From Candidatus Helarchaeota archaeon (GTDB lineage Archaea > Asgardarchaeota > Lokiarchaeia > Helarchaeales > HEL-GB-A), in NCBI GenBank assembly GCA_016840125.1, contig JAEOSY010000665.1, positions 1 through 19,494 of the forward strand: a DNA stretch of 19,494 nt. Direction: 5' to 3'. The notes under the pieces are model-generated. The model ran no database searches, was not told the DNA's origin, and worked only from the letters and a program-made list of their open reading frames with translations. Every line of letters begins with the position of its first letter. The first letter of the stretch is position 1. A program made the position numbers and the translations under genes. Positions 1 to 7,902 of this stretch are shown piece by piece.

Positions 1-762
1 GGCAACATTTTTCTCAAAACTTAAAAAATCAATATAGGGATCATCTCGTGCATGGATAAGGAAAACTTCTGTATCCGATGGTTGTTGAAGATAAAATCTC
101 GGGGATAACAATTTATTGGCCTCATCCGTGATATGCGTGGGTACGCCAGTCAGCTTTAACCAGATTCTAATCCAGTATGCCATTGAGAAGAATTTCTTTT
201 TCATCTTAAGGGCTTCTTTCGCATCATGTAATCCACTAATACCCACTACTACTTTGACCCGCTCATCCATATATACATGCGTTAATGCAATACTAGCCCC
301 CATTGAGTGTCCTACTACTGCGATTCGATTGGAATCAATACCATATTGAGGATTCCTTTGAAGAAAATCGATGACTTTTACTGCATCTTCATATATCTCT
401 GGAAAATCTCGATTACCACCACTCTTCCCATGCCCTCTCGATGAATATGTAACGATTGCATGCCCCTGTAATGCTAGAGGTTCATACAAATAGTTCATGT
501 TTTTAAAACTAGTTCTCCAACCATGACATACTATAACACAAGGCGCAGGATTAGGCGTTACATGCGATTTAACTATTCTCGCCTCCAACTCGATTATATC
601 CTCATTAGTCTCAAGGGGGATTTTAAAGGATTCTTCTTGAATTGATTCACAATTCATAAATTTGTGACGATATGTAGTTAAAGTATAGATATATACCATA
701 CATCCTATGCAAAGACAACTAGTAATCAGAATTACTAAAAACCAAGCTAAAGATATTATCAT
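1..762 (-). CDS. membrane-anchored alpha/beta hydrolase, C-terminus cut by window edge
   Basis: The reading frame is open from an ATG at 762 to the left edge (254 codons, no stop). Residues 3-28 are one hydrophobic segment, which suggests an N-terminal membrane anchor. The rest is an alpha/beta-hydrolase fold. HGW at 80-82 is the expected oxyanion-hole loop, GHSMGA at 151-156 is the nucleophile elbow with Ser153, and HARDDP near 237-242 carries the probable acid Asp. The catalytic His should lie beyond the edge. The start is supported by GAGGAG (771-776), 8 nt upstream. It is the last visible gene of a minus-strand operon, 31 nt after the methyltransferase. The fold is clear, but the substrate (ester, peptide or lipid) cannot be read from the sequence. 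Confidence 0.85.
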   Translation of the reverse strand, partial: MIISLAWFLVILITSCLCIGCMVYIYTLTTYRHKFMNCESIQEESFKIPLETNEDIIELEARIVKSHVTPNPAPCVIVCHGWRTSFKNMNYLYEPLALQGHAIVTYSSRGHGKSGGNRDFPEIYEDAVKVIDFLQRNPQYGIDSNRIAVVGHSMGASIALTHVYMDERVKVVVGISGLHDAKEALKMKKKFFSMAYWIRIWLKLTGVPTHITDEANKLLSPRFYLQQPSDTEVFLIHARDDPYIDFLSFEKNVA

Positions 763-793
763 ACTATTCACTCCTCAATATTCCTTTCCTTCT

Positions 794-1390
794 TTACTTC
801 GAACACAATAAAAATATTTTCCTTCTTTTGGGGATAGTTGGATCATCTATTATTTTCATTACCTGAAATTTGGCTTTTTGAAAAGTTTTGCCAGCTAAAT
901 TTAATTGTTCCGTGTTTTTAGGATAGAACTGAAAAACGAATCGCCCTTCAGGTTTTAATACACGGTAGATCTCTAATCCCATTTTCCTCACCTTCTCTAA
1001 AATGACTCTGGGTTTAAATCCATGAAAAACCCATTGAAGTGTTGAGACCGAGATCACAAAATCGAAGAACTCTGATTTGAACGGAATCTCTTGGGTAAAA
1101 TCCGCCTTATAAACATCTAAACCTTTCCGACTTGCTATTGATAGCATGGGTTCAGCGATATCAATACCTTTAACCTCAAACCCAGATTCTATTACTGCCT
1201 GCATTGAATGCCCTGTTCCACAGCCAATATCTAGGAACATGGCGGGTGGCCTCACCTCTAAAATCTCTAGCGCCCGAAGTGTCATGTCCCGTTGTATTTT
1301 TTGCATTCTGGAGTTTTGGTCATATTGTTTTGCTCTTTCTGCAGTATAATAAATTTCAGGTAAAACATGATCTTCCGGTAGTAATGCCAT
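794..1390 (-). CDS. Bud23-like SAM-dependent rRNA (guanine-N7) methyltransferase
   Basis: This is a 198-residue class I methyltransferase. Motif I, DIGCGTG, is at residues 54-60. An acidic residue ends strand 2 (GIDIAEPML), and the strand-4 region reads FDFVISVSTLQW. The N-terminal stretch (PEIYY...KQY..NSRM..IQ..M..RALE) and the late YPKNTEQL segment match what I remember of eukaryotic Bud23/WBSCR22. That enzyme makes m7G in 18S rRNA and is stabilised by Trm112. The protein stops at the end of the methyltransferase core and lacks the basic C-terminal tail of the eukaryotic enzyme. It lies 19 nt after the upstream hydrolase in the same operon. A role in small-subunit rRNA methylation is inferred from family resemblance. 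A generic methyltransferase with another target is the alternative. No Trm112 homologue is in the window. Confidence 0.75.
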   Translation of the reverse strand: MALLPEDHVLPEIYYTAERAKQYDQNSRMQKIQRDMTLRALEILEVRPPAMFLDIGCGTGHSMQAVIESGFEVKGIDIAEPMLSIASRKGLDVYKADFTQEIPFKSEFFDFVISVSTLQWVFHGFKPRVILEKVRKMGLEIYRVLKPEGRFVFQFYPKNTEQLNLAGKTFQKAKFQVMKIIDDPTIPKRRKIFLLCSK

Positions 1391-1409
1391 TCACAATTAT
1401 TCTCCAATC

Positions 1410-2141
1410 TCAATGTCCAACAATTTTGATAATAAAATCTTCAATCGCTTTGTTAACCACTTCTGGCTGCTCCAACATGACCATATGTCCTGCATCATTG
1501 ACTATTTGTAAATTACTATTCGGAATATGTTTTTCCATGTAACCAGAATATTTTATCGGTGTTAATTTATCATCAGATCCACATATTATTAAAGTAGGAA
1601 CTTTTATGTCCCCTAATTTATCCATCACATCAAACTTATCACAGATTTTATAATTACAATGGACTATGTGTGAAGGAATTCTAGCCATATTTTCCTCTAC
1701 TTCTTTGATAAGATTGGGATTTTTTTTAATTGTCTTCGCATGAAATGCAGTATTTTTCACCATTCCAATGAATTGGGGAAAGTTATTTTTAGTTAATTCG
1801 AGAATTATTGGTAAAACTCTTAAGCGGGCTCCTGTACCTATTAAAATAATCCCATCAACCTTATCTGGATTGCGAAGATGGTATGATAGGGCAACCGCGC
1901 CTCCCATTGAATGTCCACACAAAATAATCCTTTCTAGTTTTAAATTCTCTAATTTATCATTAAGGAATGTTATATACAATTCTAAATCAGTAACTTCTGG
2001 ACAATTCAAATCGAGATGCCCTGGCAAATCTACTGCAATTACTTTAATTCTGTTTGATAATCCCGCCTTCTGAAATTTCCAAGTGAGATGGCTACCTGTC
2101 GCGCCGTGAATGAACACAATTGCCACATTATCTTCTGTCAT
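1410..2141 (-). CDS. alpha/beta hydrolase (soluble)
   Basis: This is a 243-residue cytosolic alpha/beta hydrolase with all core motifs. HGATG at 12-16 is the oxyanion loop. GHSMGG at 76-81 carries nucleophile Ser78. GSDDKLTP at 188-195 carries the acid (Asp190 or Asp191), and DAGHM carries catalytic His219. The length is typical of the family, and it has no signal peptide or membrane segment. It is the first gene of the minus-strand operon that continues with the Bud23-like gene and the membrane-anchored hydrolase. A TATA-like box lies about 60 nt upstream. Families with this layout include esterases, lipases and C-C hydrolases, and nothing here picks out one substrate. Confidence 0.85.
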   Translation of the reverse strand: MTEDNVAIVFIHGATGSHLTWKFQKAGLSNRIKVIAVDLPGHLDLNCPEVTDLELYITFLNDKLENLKLERIILCGHSMGGAVALSYHLRNPDKVDGIILIGTGARLRVLPIILELTKNNFPQFIGMVKNTAFHAKTIKKNPNLIKEVEENMARIPSHIVHCNYKICDKFDVMDKLGDIKVPTLIICGSDDKLTPIKYSGYMEKHIPNSNLQIVNDAGHMVMLEQPEVVNKAIEDFIIKIVGH

Positions 2142-2197
2142 AAACGTTCATTATTCCAATTTCAATTGCGAATAATTACTTCTAATTAGGAAAAAAT

Positions 2198-2210
2198 GCT
2201 TTAAACCTTT
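2198..2210 (-). promoter_or_regulatory. candidate promoter box of the hydrolase/Bud23-like operon
   Basis: On the minus strand this reads AAAGGTTTAAAGC. It contains a TTTAAA core about 60 nt upstream of the ATG at 2141, in the 87-nt gap behind the histidine kinase stop. A 12-of-13 identical box stands upstream of the response regulator. The role as an archaeal TATA/BRE element is inferred from position, composition and recurrence. Confidence 0.4.
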
Positions 2211-2228
2211 ATTGAATAGAGATTATCC

Positions 2229-5200
2229 TCATCTCAATTGGGGATTCGCCTCTGGAATTTCGATAATAAAGTTACTCCCTTGTGAAAAATCTCCTTCAAC
2301 TCTGTCCTCTACCCAAATTTGCCCATTATAACTATTGACTATTTTCTTTACCAGGGAAAGTCCTAATCCGCGTCCCCCTACCTTTCCATTTACTCTATAT
2401 CCCCTCTCAAAAATTGCCCACTTGTTTTTCTCCCTTATTCCTAAGCCATTATCCATAAATTCTAACTTCAGATGTCTCTTTCCCTCCTCTTGGATGCTAG
2501 AAACTCTGATAAATACTTCTACAGTGGAATTTTGGTTGAATTTCACCGCATTTTGGAGTACATTCTCAAAAACATCGCGTAGTAATTCATTTCCTTGGAT
2601 GTAAACTTTTTCTGTAAGGACTTCAATTTGGATATTCATTTCCTTTTTGCTAGAAATTCTTTGAATCATCGCAGTAGTGTTAGTTAATACCTCCTTTACA
2701 TCTACTAATTGTAAAAGGGGCGATTCTTTTTCAAGTTTGGATAATTTCCGGACATTTGAAATTAATTTTCCACTTCGTTTAACTTGATCCTTGATATCAA
2801 CCAGTTTTCCTTTCAATTTTTCTCTTTCATCCAATAAGAGCAGTCCACTCTCAGCTGCAAATACGATATTTTGAAGGATATTCGTTACATCATGAGCGAT
2901 TAAGTCTTTATAGAATTCAGCACGGTTATAAGCCTCTCGATACTGTTCTTCTGATTTTCTTAGCTTCTCCTCGGCCCGCTTTCGCTCGGTTATATCCCTG
3001 GTGGTAGCAATAAATCCTTTCGGCTTACCAGAAGAATCTTTTAATACAGATATATTGATTTCCCCAATATAGCTCGTCCCATCCTTTCTCAAGAAAGTAT
3101 ATTCCAAATTCTCTACAACCTCATCGGTTAAAACTTTTTCTTGATTTCTCATGGCGCGTTCGTGGTCCTTGGGTGCAAGGTATTTTATGCCACTTGTGCC
3201 AATAATTTCTTCTATGTTTGAATATCTATTCAATTTAAGAGTTCTCTCAGACAATGCAGTGATATTTCCTTGCAAATCCGTAACTGTTACCGCATCTGGG
3301 GACGTTTTTAGCAATGTTTTATATAACTCTTCAGAATCTCTCAATTCCTGTTCTAACCTTTTCCGTACTTCAATATCCCTATTAACCAAAATAAATTTCT
3401 GCTTATTATTTTTATCAAAAATAACTTTACCTTTCACCTCAACCCCGAGATAGGAACTATCTTTCTTCTTGATCCTGAATTCACCGCTACCTACTCCTGT
3501 CTTCAACCCCGTTTCAACTACTTTTAAAGACTGCTCCAGATCATCAGGGTGTATGAATTCCGCTACTGGTTTACTTATTACATCATCTATTTTAAAGCCG
3601 GACATCCTTTCTAATGCTTCATTGATAAATTCAATCTTCAAATCTTTATCTAAAACAGATATAACATCATCCATATTTTCCGTGATGAATCTATATTTCT
3701 CTTCTGACTCTTTTAGGCGCTGGTCTGCCTCTTTTCTTTCATTTATATCCCTTGCAACAATAATTGCTTTCAATTCTCCATCTTTATCGATAAAAGTTCG
3801 TCCTTTTGCTTCAAACCATTTATAGCTTCCCTCTTTCGTTGGGAATCTAAGTTCCACTCGCTCTTCATCTAACTTACTACCTTGAACAAATGATTCGAAA
3901 ACGTGCTCACGGTCATCAGGATGTATGAGCTCCATAAGATCTTGCCCTATTAACTCTTCTATTGGAAACCCTAGTATTCTCTGAACACACTCCTCATTAT
4001 AATACTCCACCTCAGATTTCGCGTTAATTACAACAATTAAATCATTCACATTTTCGATGATAAATCGATACTTCTCTTCAGATTCTCTCAACTTTTGTTC
4101 TGCAGATTTACGGTCTGTAATGTCTGTAACTACCGCAAATGATCCTTCATATTCTCCACTTTCATTATAAAATGGTCGACCCGATATGATGCTAAATAGA
4201 TTTTGACCGTCCTTCTTTCGCCAAGCGACTTCATAAGAACTTGCCTCCCCCCTTTCTCGCTTAGAAATGTGATTTTCAACTATTTTTTGATATTCTGGAT
4301 TGAAAAATTCCCTCCAATGCTTCCCATTTATCTCATCTGAAGCATAACCTAACAGTTCATGAAGTTTCTTATTAATATACGTAAAAACACCATTTGAATC
4401 AATCATTGTCAAGCCCTCATTCATTGTTTCAACCAATCTACGATATCGTTCTTCACTCCTCAGCAATCTTGTTTCAGCAAGTTTCCGATCAGTAATATCT
4501 GCCCAGTACCCAACAATTTCCATAGGTTTCCCATCAATATCATATAATAGCTCCATGCTATCAATTAGCCATTTGTAATTTCCATCTTTGCATTTAAAGC
4601 GGTATTCATAGCTGTGACGATTTTTCTTGAAAAGCTGATTGACTTCTTCAAATACTCGATCTTTATCCTTAGGGTGGATATGCTCACTCCAGAAAGAAGG
4701 ATTATTAGTAAATTCATAAGCTTCATAACCAGTCATCAAATTGACATTCTCACTGATGAAAGTAGCCGGATAATCTCCCTCTGGTTTCGCGCTGTAAATA
4801 ATTGCAGGACTAGCACCTAATAGGTATCTTAACCGCCCTCTACTCTTTTCAGCCTCAGACTCTGCGTTTTTACGTTCTGTAATATCAATTATCGTTACTA
4901 GATCTGCAATCCTTCCTTGATATTTAATAGATTTAGAATAAATGGAAATCCATTTCAATTTTTCTGTTTTAGTGTGAAATCTAGTGTAGTAGTGTGAAAC
5001 AGCACCCGGTTCTCCTGCTTGTTTTTTTCTTGCTTGTTCCATTACAAACGAGGCATCATCATGAAATACAAATTTTATAAAATCTCCTGCTTTCCAATTT
5101 AAAATTTCATCAATAGAAAATCCACTAATAATTGATACCCCTTCATTCGCATATTTAATCAATTGGTCCTGAAGAATCACGATCCCCATTTGGGATTGCT

Positions 5201-6779
5201 CTGCAATGATTTTGAATTTCTCTTCAGACTCCAATTGTTTTTGTTCAGCAACCTTTCTCTCCGTAATATCAATTAATGTTATTAAATCCGCGAATTTTCC
5301 CTGATATGTAATGGTTTTGGAATAGACTGATAACCATTTTAATTTACCCGATTTTGTATAAAATCGCGCATAATAATGATCGATAACATCCGACTCTCCC
5401 ACTTGTTTCCGCCTTGCCTGTTCCATCACAAAGGCCCTATCGTCCGGATGCAATAACTTAATAAATGCACCTTGCTCCCAATCTAAAATTTCTTGAATCG
5501 AATATTCTGTTATAGTTGAAGCCTCTTCATTGACATACTTAAAACAGCCATCTTGCAAAATACCAATACCCATAAGCGACTGTTCTGTAATTGTTTTGAA
5601 TTTTTCTTCCGATTCTCTCTGCTTTTGTTCCGCAATTCTACGTTCTGTAATATCGACTAAAGTAACCAAATCAGCAAGTTTTCCTTGAAAAGTTATCGTC
5701 TTAGAATATTGAGAAATCCATTTAATTTTCCTTTTTTGTGTCATTATTCTATAATAATAATGGCTGGTTACCCCTAATCGTCCTAATTGCTTCGATTGTG
5801 CCTCTGGTGAAACAATTTCAACATCTCCAGGATAGATCAATCTAGCAAATCCGTTAGGTAACCAATCTTTCATTTCCTGAACGGGATATCCCGTAATAGT
5901 CTCGGCGGCTTGATTTGCATACTTGATTACTCCATCTTGGATAATAATAATACCCATTATTGATTGCTCCGCCATTAATTTAAACTGTTCCTCCGATTCC
6001 CTTAATTTATATTCTGTAAGTATCTGTTCAGTGATATCTGAAACAAAACCAAGAGCTCCAATATACTCTCCCTGATCATCAAAGATCGGAGACGTCTTTA
6101 TACGCAAATAAATTCTTTTGCCATCTCTTCTATAGGTTTTAAAATCGAGAATTTCTTTTATTCCTCGTCTCCGACGTTCTATATAATATCTCATTATTTT
6201 CTTTCGCTCTTCATCTAAAAAGGAGAATAAAGATCTTCCCACAAATTCTTCCGGACTGTCAAAACCTAAAATATTTGCCATCTGCTGATTTACATAGGTA
6301 TTTATACCTTCTTCATCGATTATCCAAATTCCCTCATGCGCATTTTCAATCACTTGCCTAAATTTTTCCTTCGATGTCTTTAGTTCTTCCATCATTTTCT
6401 TTCGTTCTGTCACATCTCTTGATATCACTATTGCCATTCTATTGTCGTTCTCATCCATGAGGAACCTTGCTCTACTTTCGATCCAAAGGTAATATCCATC
6501 TTGATGCTTTACCCGAAGCTCAACTGCACTATCTTCAGTTAATAATTCTCCATTAACCAGTTCTTTGATATCATTTAAATGGGCTGGATGAATGAACTCC
6601 GCAATTGATTTTCCAATTAGATCATCTTTTGGATATCCTAAAATTCTCATATGAGGTTCCTCGTTCACGTATTGGTACTCGTTTTTGTGATTAACAACTG
6701 CAATTAAATCATTGGAATTTTCTGTTATGAAACGAAAAAACGATTCGGAGCGAGTTACCTTTTCACTATCCGCTGTCAT
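2229..6779 (-). CDS. soluble sensor histidine kinase with ten tandem PAS domains
   Basis: This is about 1516 residues from the ATG at 6779. A TTG at 6821 would add 14 residues. I prefer the ATG because the first PAS begins a dozen residues after it, but AAAGGT just before the TTG keeps that option open. Ten PAS/PAC units of roughly 126 residues each end in D-I-T-E-R-K-like linkers. The kinase follows: an H-box with AHDVTN (phospho-His near residue 1296), an N-box ending in LQNAVKFN, a G1 DNGLGI and a G2 GGRGLGLSLVKKIV. There are no membrane segments, so sensing is probably intracellular. No haem or flavin motif is obvious in the PAS units. PAS1, 8 and 9 resemble one another, and PAS3-5 form a recent tandem array. 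The upstream response regulator is the likely partner. Confidence 0.93.
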   Translation of the reverse strand: MTADSEKVTRSESFFRFITENSNDLIAVVNHKNEYQYVNEEPHMRILGYPKDDLIGKSIAEFIHPAHLNDIKELVNGELLTEDSAVELRVKHQDGYYLWIESRARFLMDENDNRMAIVISRDVTERKKMMEELKTSKEKFRQVIENAHEGIWIIDEEGINTYVNQQMANILGFDSPEEFVGRSLFSFLDEERKKIMRYYIERRRRGIKEILDFKTYRRDGKRIYLRIKTSPIFDDQGEYIGALGFVSDITEQILTEYKLRESEEQFKLMAEQSIMGIIIIQDGVIKYANQAAETITGYPVQEMKDWLPNGFARLIYPGDVEIVSPEAQSKQLGRLGVTSHYYYRIMTQKRKIKWISQYSKTITFQGKLADLVTLVDITERRIAEQKQRESEEKFKTITEQSLMGIGILQDGCFKYVNEEASTITEYSIQEILDWEQGAFIKLLHPDDRAFVMEQARRKQVGESDVIDHYYARFYTKSGKLKWLSVYSKTITYQGKFADLITLIDITERKVAEQKQLESEEKFKIIAEQSQMGIVILQDQLIKYANEGVSIISGFSIDEILNWKAGDFIKFVFHDDASFVMEQARKKQAGEPGAVSHYYTRFHTKTEKLKWISIYSKSIKYQGRIADLVTIIDITERKNAESEAEKSRGRLRYLLGASPAIIYSAKPEGDYPATFISENVNLMTGYEAYEFTNNPSFWSEHIHPKDKDRVFEEVNQLFKKNRHSYEYRFKCKDGNYKWLIDSMELLYDIDGKPMEIVGYWADITDRKLAETRLLRSEERYRRLVETMNEGLTMIDSNGVFTYINKKLHELLGYASDEINGKHWREFFNPEYQKIVENHISKRERGEASSYEVAWRKKDGQNLFSIISGRPFYNESGEYEGSFAVVTDITDRKSAEQKLRESEEKYRFIIENVNDLIVVINAKSEVEYYNEECVQRILGFPIEELIGQDLMELIHPDDREHVFESFVQGSKLDEERVELRFPTKEGSYKWFEAKGRTFIDKDGELKAIIVARDINERKEADQRLKESEEKYRFITENMDDVISVLDKDLKIEFINEALERMSGFKIDDVISKPVAEFIHPDDLEQSLKVVETGLKTGVGSGEFRIKKKDSSYLGVEVKGKVIFDKNNKQKFILVNRDIEVRKRLEQELRDSEELYKTLLKTSPDAVTVTDLQGNITALSERTLKLNRYSNIEEIIGTSGIKYLAPKDHERAMRNQEKVLTDEVVENLEYTFLRKDGTSYIGEINISVLKDSSGKPKGFIATTRDITERKRAEEKLRKSEEQYREAYNRAEFYKDLIAHDVTNILQNIVFAAESGLLLLDEREKLKGKLVDIKDQVKRSGKLISNVRKLSKLEKESPLLQLVDVKEVLTNTTAMIQRISSKKEMNIQIEVLTEKVYIQGNELLRDVFENVLQNAVKFNQNSTVEVFIRVSSIQEEGKRHLKLEFMDNGLGIREKNKWAIFERGYRVNGKVGGRGLGLSLVKKIVNSYNGQIWVEDRVEGDFSQGSNFIIEIPEANPQLR
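4851..6002 (-). repeat. three tandem PAS-module repeats, 384 bp each
   Basis: Equivalent codons at the unit starts fall at 6002, 5618 and 5234, and the third unit ends near 4851. Each unit is therefore exactly 128 codons. They share the landmarks EQS-x-MGI, HYY-x-RF-type, YSK-x-I-x-x-QG and DITER. This is an in-frame internal duplication within the kinase gene. The copies have diverged, at perhaps 50-65% protein identity by eye. Confidence 0.85.
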
Positions 6780-6836
6780 AGCCAATTTTCCCCAAATTTT
6801 ATAATGCTTTAATAAAAACAAGAGACCTTTAAAGAA

Positions 6837-7739
6837 TTAGTTTTTAAAATGTCGTTTGACACCATTAAAACTATCAAAAATTCGATTCGGATTTCCCCCA
6901 AGAAACGTGATTTCCGATTTTAAAAGAGTTCTGAGGATAGGGGACTCCTCAACGATTAGGGCAATATCTTGTTTTTCAATAATGGTTAATAATTCCCGAA
7001 TTTGATCTAAAGATAAATCCAATTTATGGGATATTTTAAATAATGGTATATTATTTGGTTGAAATACCCAAATAAAATGTAGAAAATTTCGTAATCCACG
7101 TATATCTGTTAATTTATCAATGGGCACAACTTCAAATTGTTTAGATTTCGTCCTAGTGACTCCAACTTTTTGTTTCTGTTTTGAAGTTTGATACCTTTCA
7201 AATATTTTGCTGATTACGATGAGTAAACTCTCTGATTCAATTGGTTTTTCCAAAAAATAATCGGCACAACTCTCAAAGGAGTCATAATACCCTGAGAAAA
7301 GGATTATTGGAATGCGTTTTAATTGTGGATGATTTTTAAGGATCTCTGCAAATTCAATCCCATCCATCGCTGGCATTCTTATGTCTGATAATACTATGCT
7401 GAAATTAATTCTACTAAGCTTGTCTAATGCGTCAATTCCATTTGTTGCGATATCTACTGAGTACCCCTCATGCTCCAATATCTCTTTAAGCGAGCTTAAA
7501 ACTTCTTGCTCATCATCAACAACCAAAATTCTTCTCTCTGTACCATCTACCTTATCAATAATGGTCTTTATCCAATCAGAGACAGTATCCAAACTATTAT
7601 ATTTCTTTGGCATTGGGACATGGGTCCAAATTTCTTTAAACGGAGGAAGATTCTCGTCCCTTTCATCTTTCATTAAACTTACCCCACTATTACTAACTTC
7701 AATGCCTTTGTTAATTACCCACGATCGCTCAATCTCCAC
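6837..7739 (-). CDS. response regulator with receiver domain and C-terminal winged-helix-like region
   Basis: This has 300 residues from a GTG at 7739. An ATG at 7673 would remove 22 residues. A receiver domain spans about residues 69-184: the acidic pair Asp75/Asp76, phospho-acceptor Asp119 in SDIRMPAMDG, Ser149 and Lys165 in LEKP. A basic linker (186-200) leads to about 80 residues that look helical with a short hairpin (residues 208-285), compatible with a winged-helix output domain. I see no strong match to OmpR or NarL types. The N-terminal 65 residues are unassigned. The gene ends 57 nt before the kinase ATG on the same strand, so the two are almost certainly cotranscribed and form a two-component pair. 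Confidence 0.88.
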   Translation of the reverse strand: MEIERSWVINKGIEVSNSGVSLMKDERDENLPPFKEIWTHVPMPKKYNSLDTVSDWIKTIIDKVDGTERRILVVDDEQEVLSSLKEILEHEGYSVDIATNGIDALDKLSRINFSIVLSDIRMPAMDGIEFAEILKNHPQLKRIPIILFSGYYDSFESCADYFLEKPIESESLLIVISKIFERYQTSKQKQKVGVTRTKSKQFEVVPIDKLTDIRGLRNFLHFIWVFQPNNIPLFKISHKLDLSLDQIRELLTIIEKQDIALIVEESPILRTLLKSEITFLGGNPNRIFDSFNGVKRHFKN

Positions 7740-7805
7740 AAATCCACGCTAGGATAACTGATTCGCAATTTACATTGTTTGAGCGATTATCATCATTTCA
7801 CAAAA

Positions 7806-7824
7806 CGCTTTAAACTTTTAAGCG
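7806..7824 (-). promoter_or_regulatory. promoter box and imperfect palindrome of the response regulator/kinase operon
   Basis: The minus strand reads AAAAGTTTAAAGC at 7819-7807, about 70 nt before the GTG at 7739. It differs by one base from the box upstream of the hydrolase operon. The box sits inside an inverted repeat with arms CGCTT (7806-7810) and AAGCG (7820-7824), in the gap shared with the divergent gene at 7903. Box and palindrome are visible in the sequence. Autoregulation by the response regulator would be a guess. Confidence 0.35.
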
Positions 7825-7828
7825 GAGG

Positions 7829-7841
7829 GTTTTTTAAAAAC
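7829..7841 (+). promoter_or_regulatory. TATA-like element for the zinc-ribbon membrane protein gene
   Basis: The AT-rich palindrome GTTTTTTAAAAAC lies about 65 nt before the ATG at 7903. Other AT-rich stretches follow up to 7880, so the exact box is uncertain. The start itself has an AAAGGA ribosome-binding site a few bases upstream. Confidence 0.25.
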
Positions 7842-7902
7842 TTTCTTATCTTTTAATATTTAATTTTTGAATAAATTAGAGTAAATATGAAAGGAAAAAG
7901 AA

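Noticed and set aside
4851..6002. Repeat array as a CRISPR or mobile element
   Set aside because: The repeats are coding, in frame, 384 bp long and have no spacers or terminal inverted repeats. They are PAS modules.
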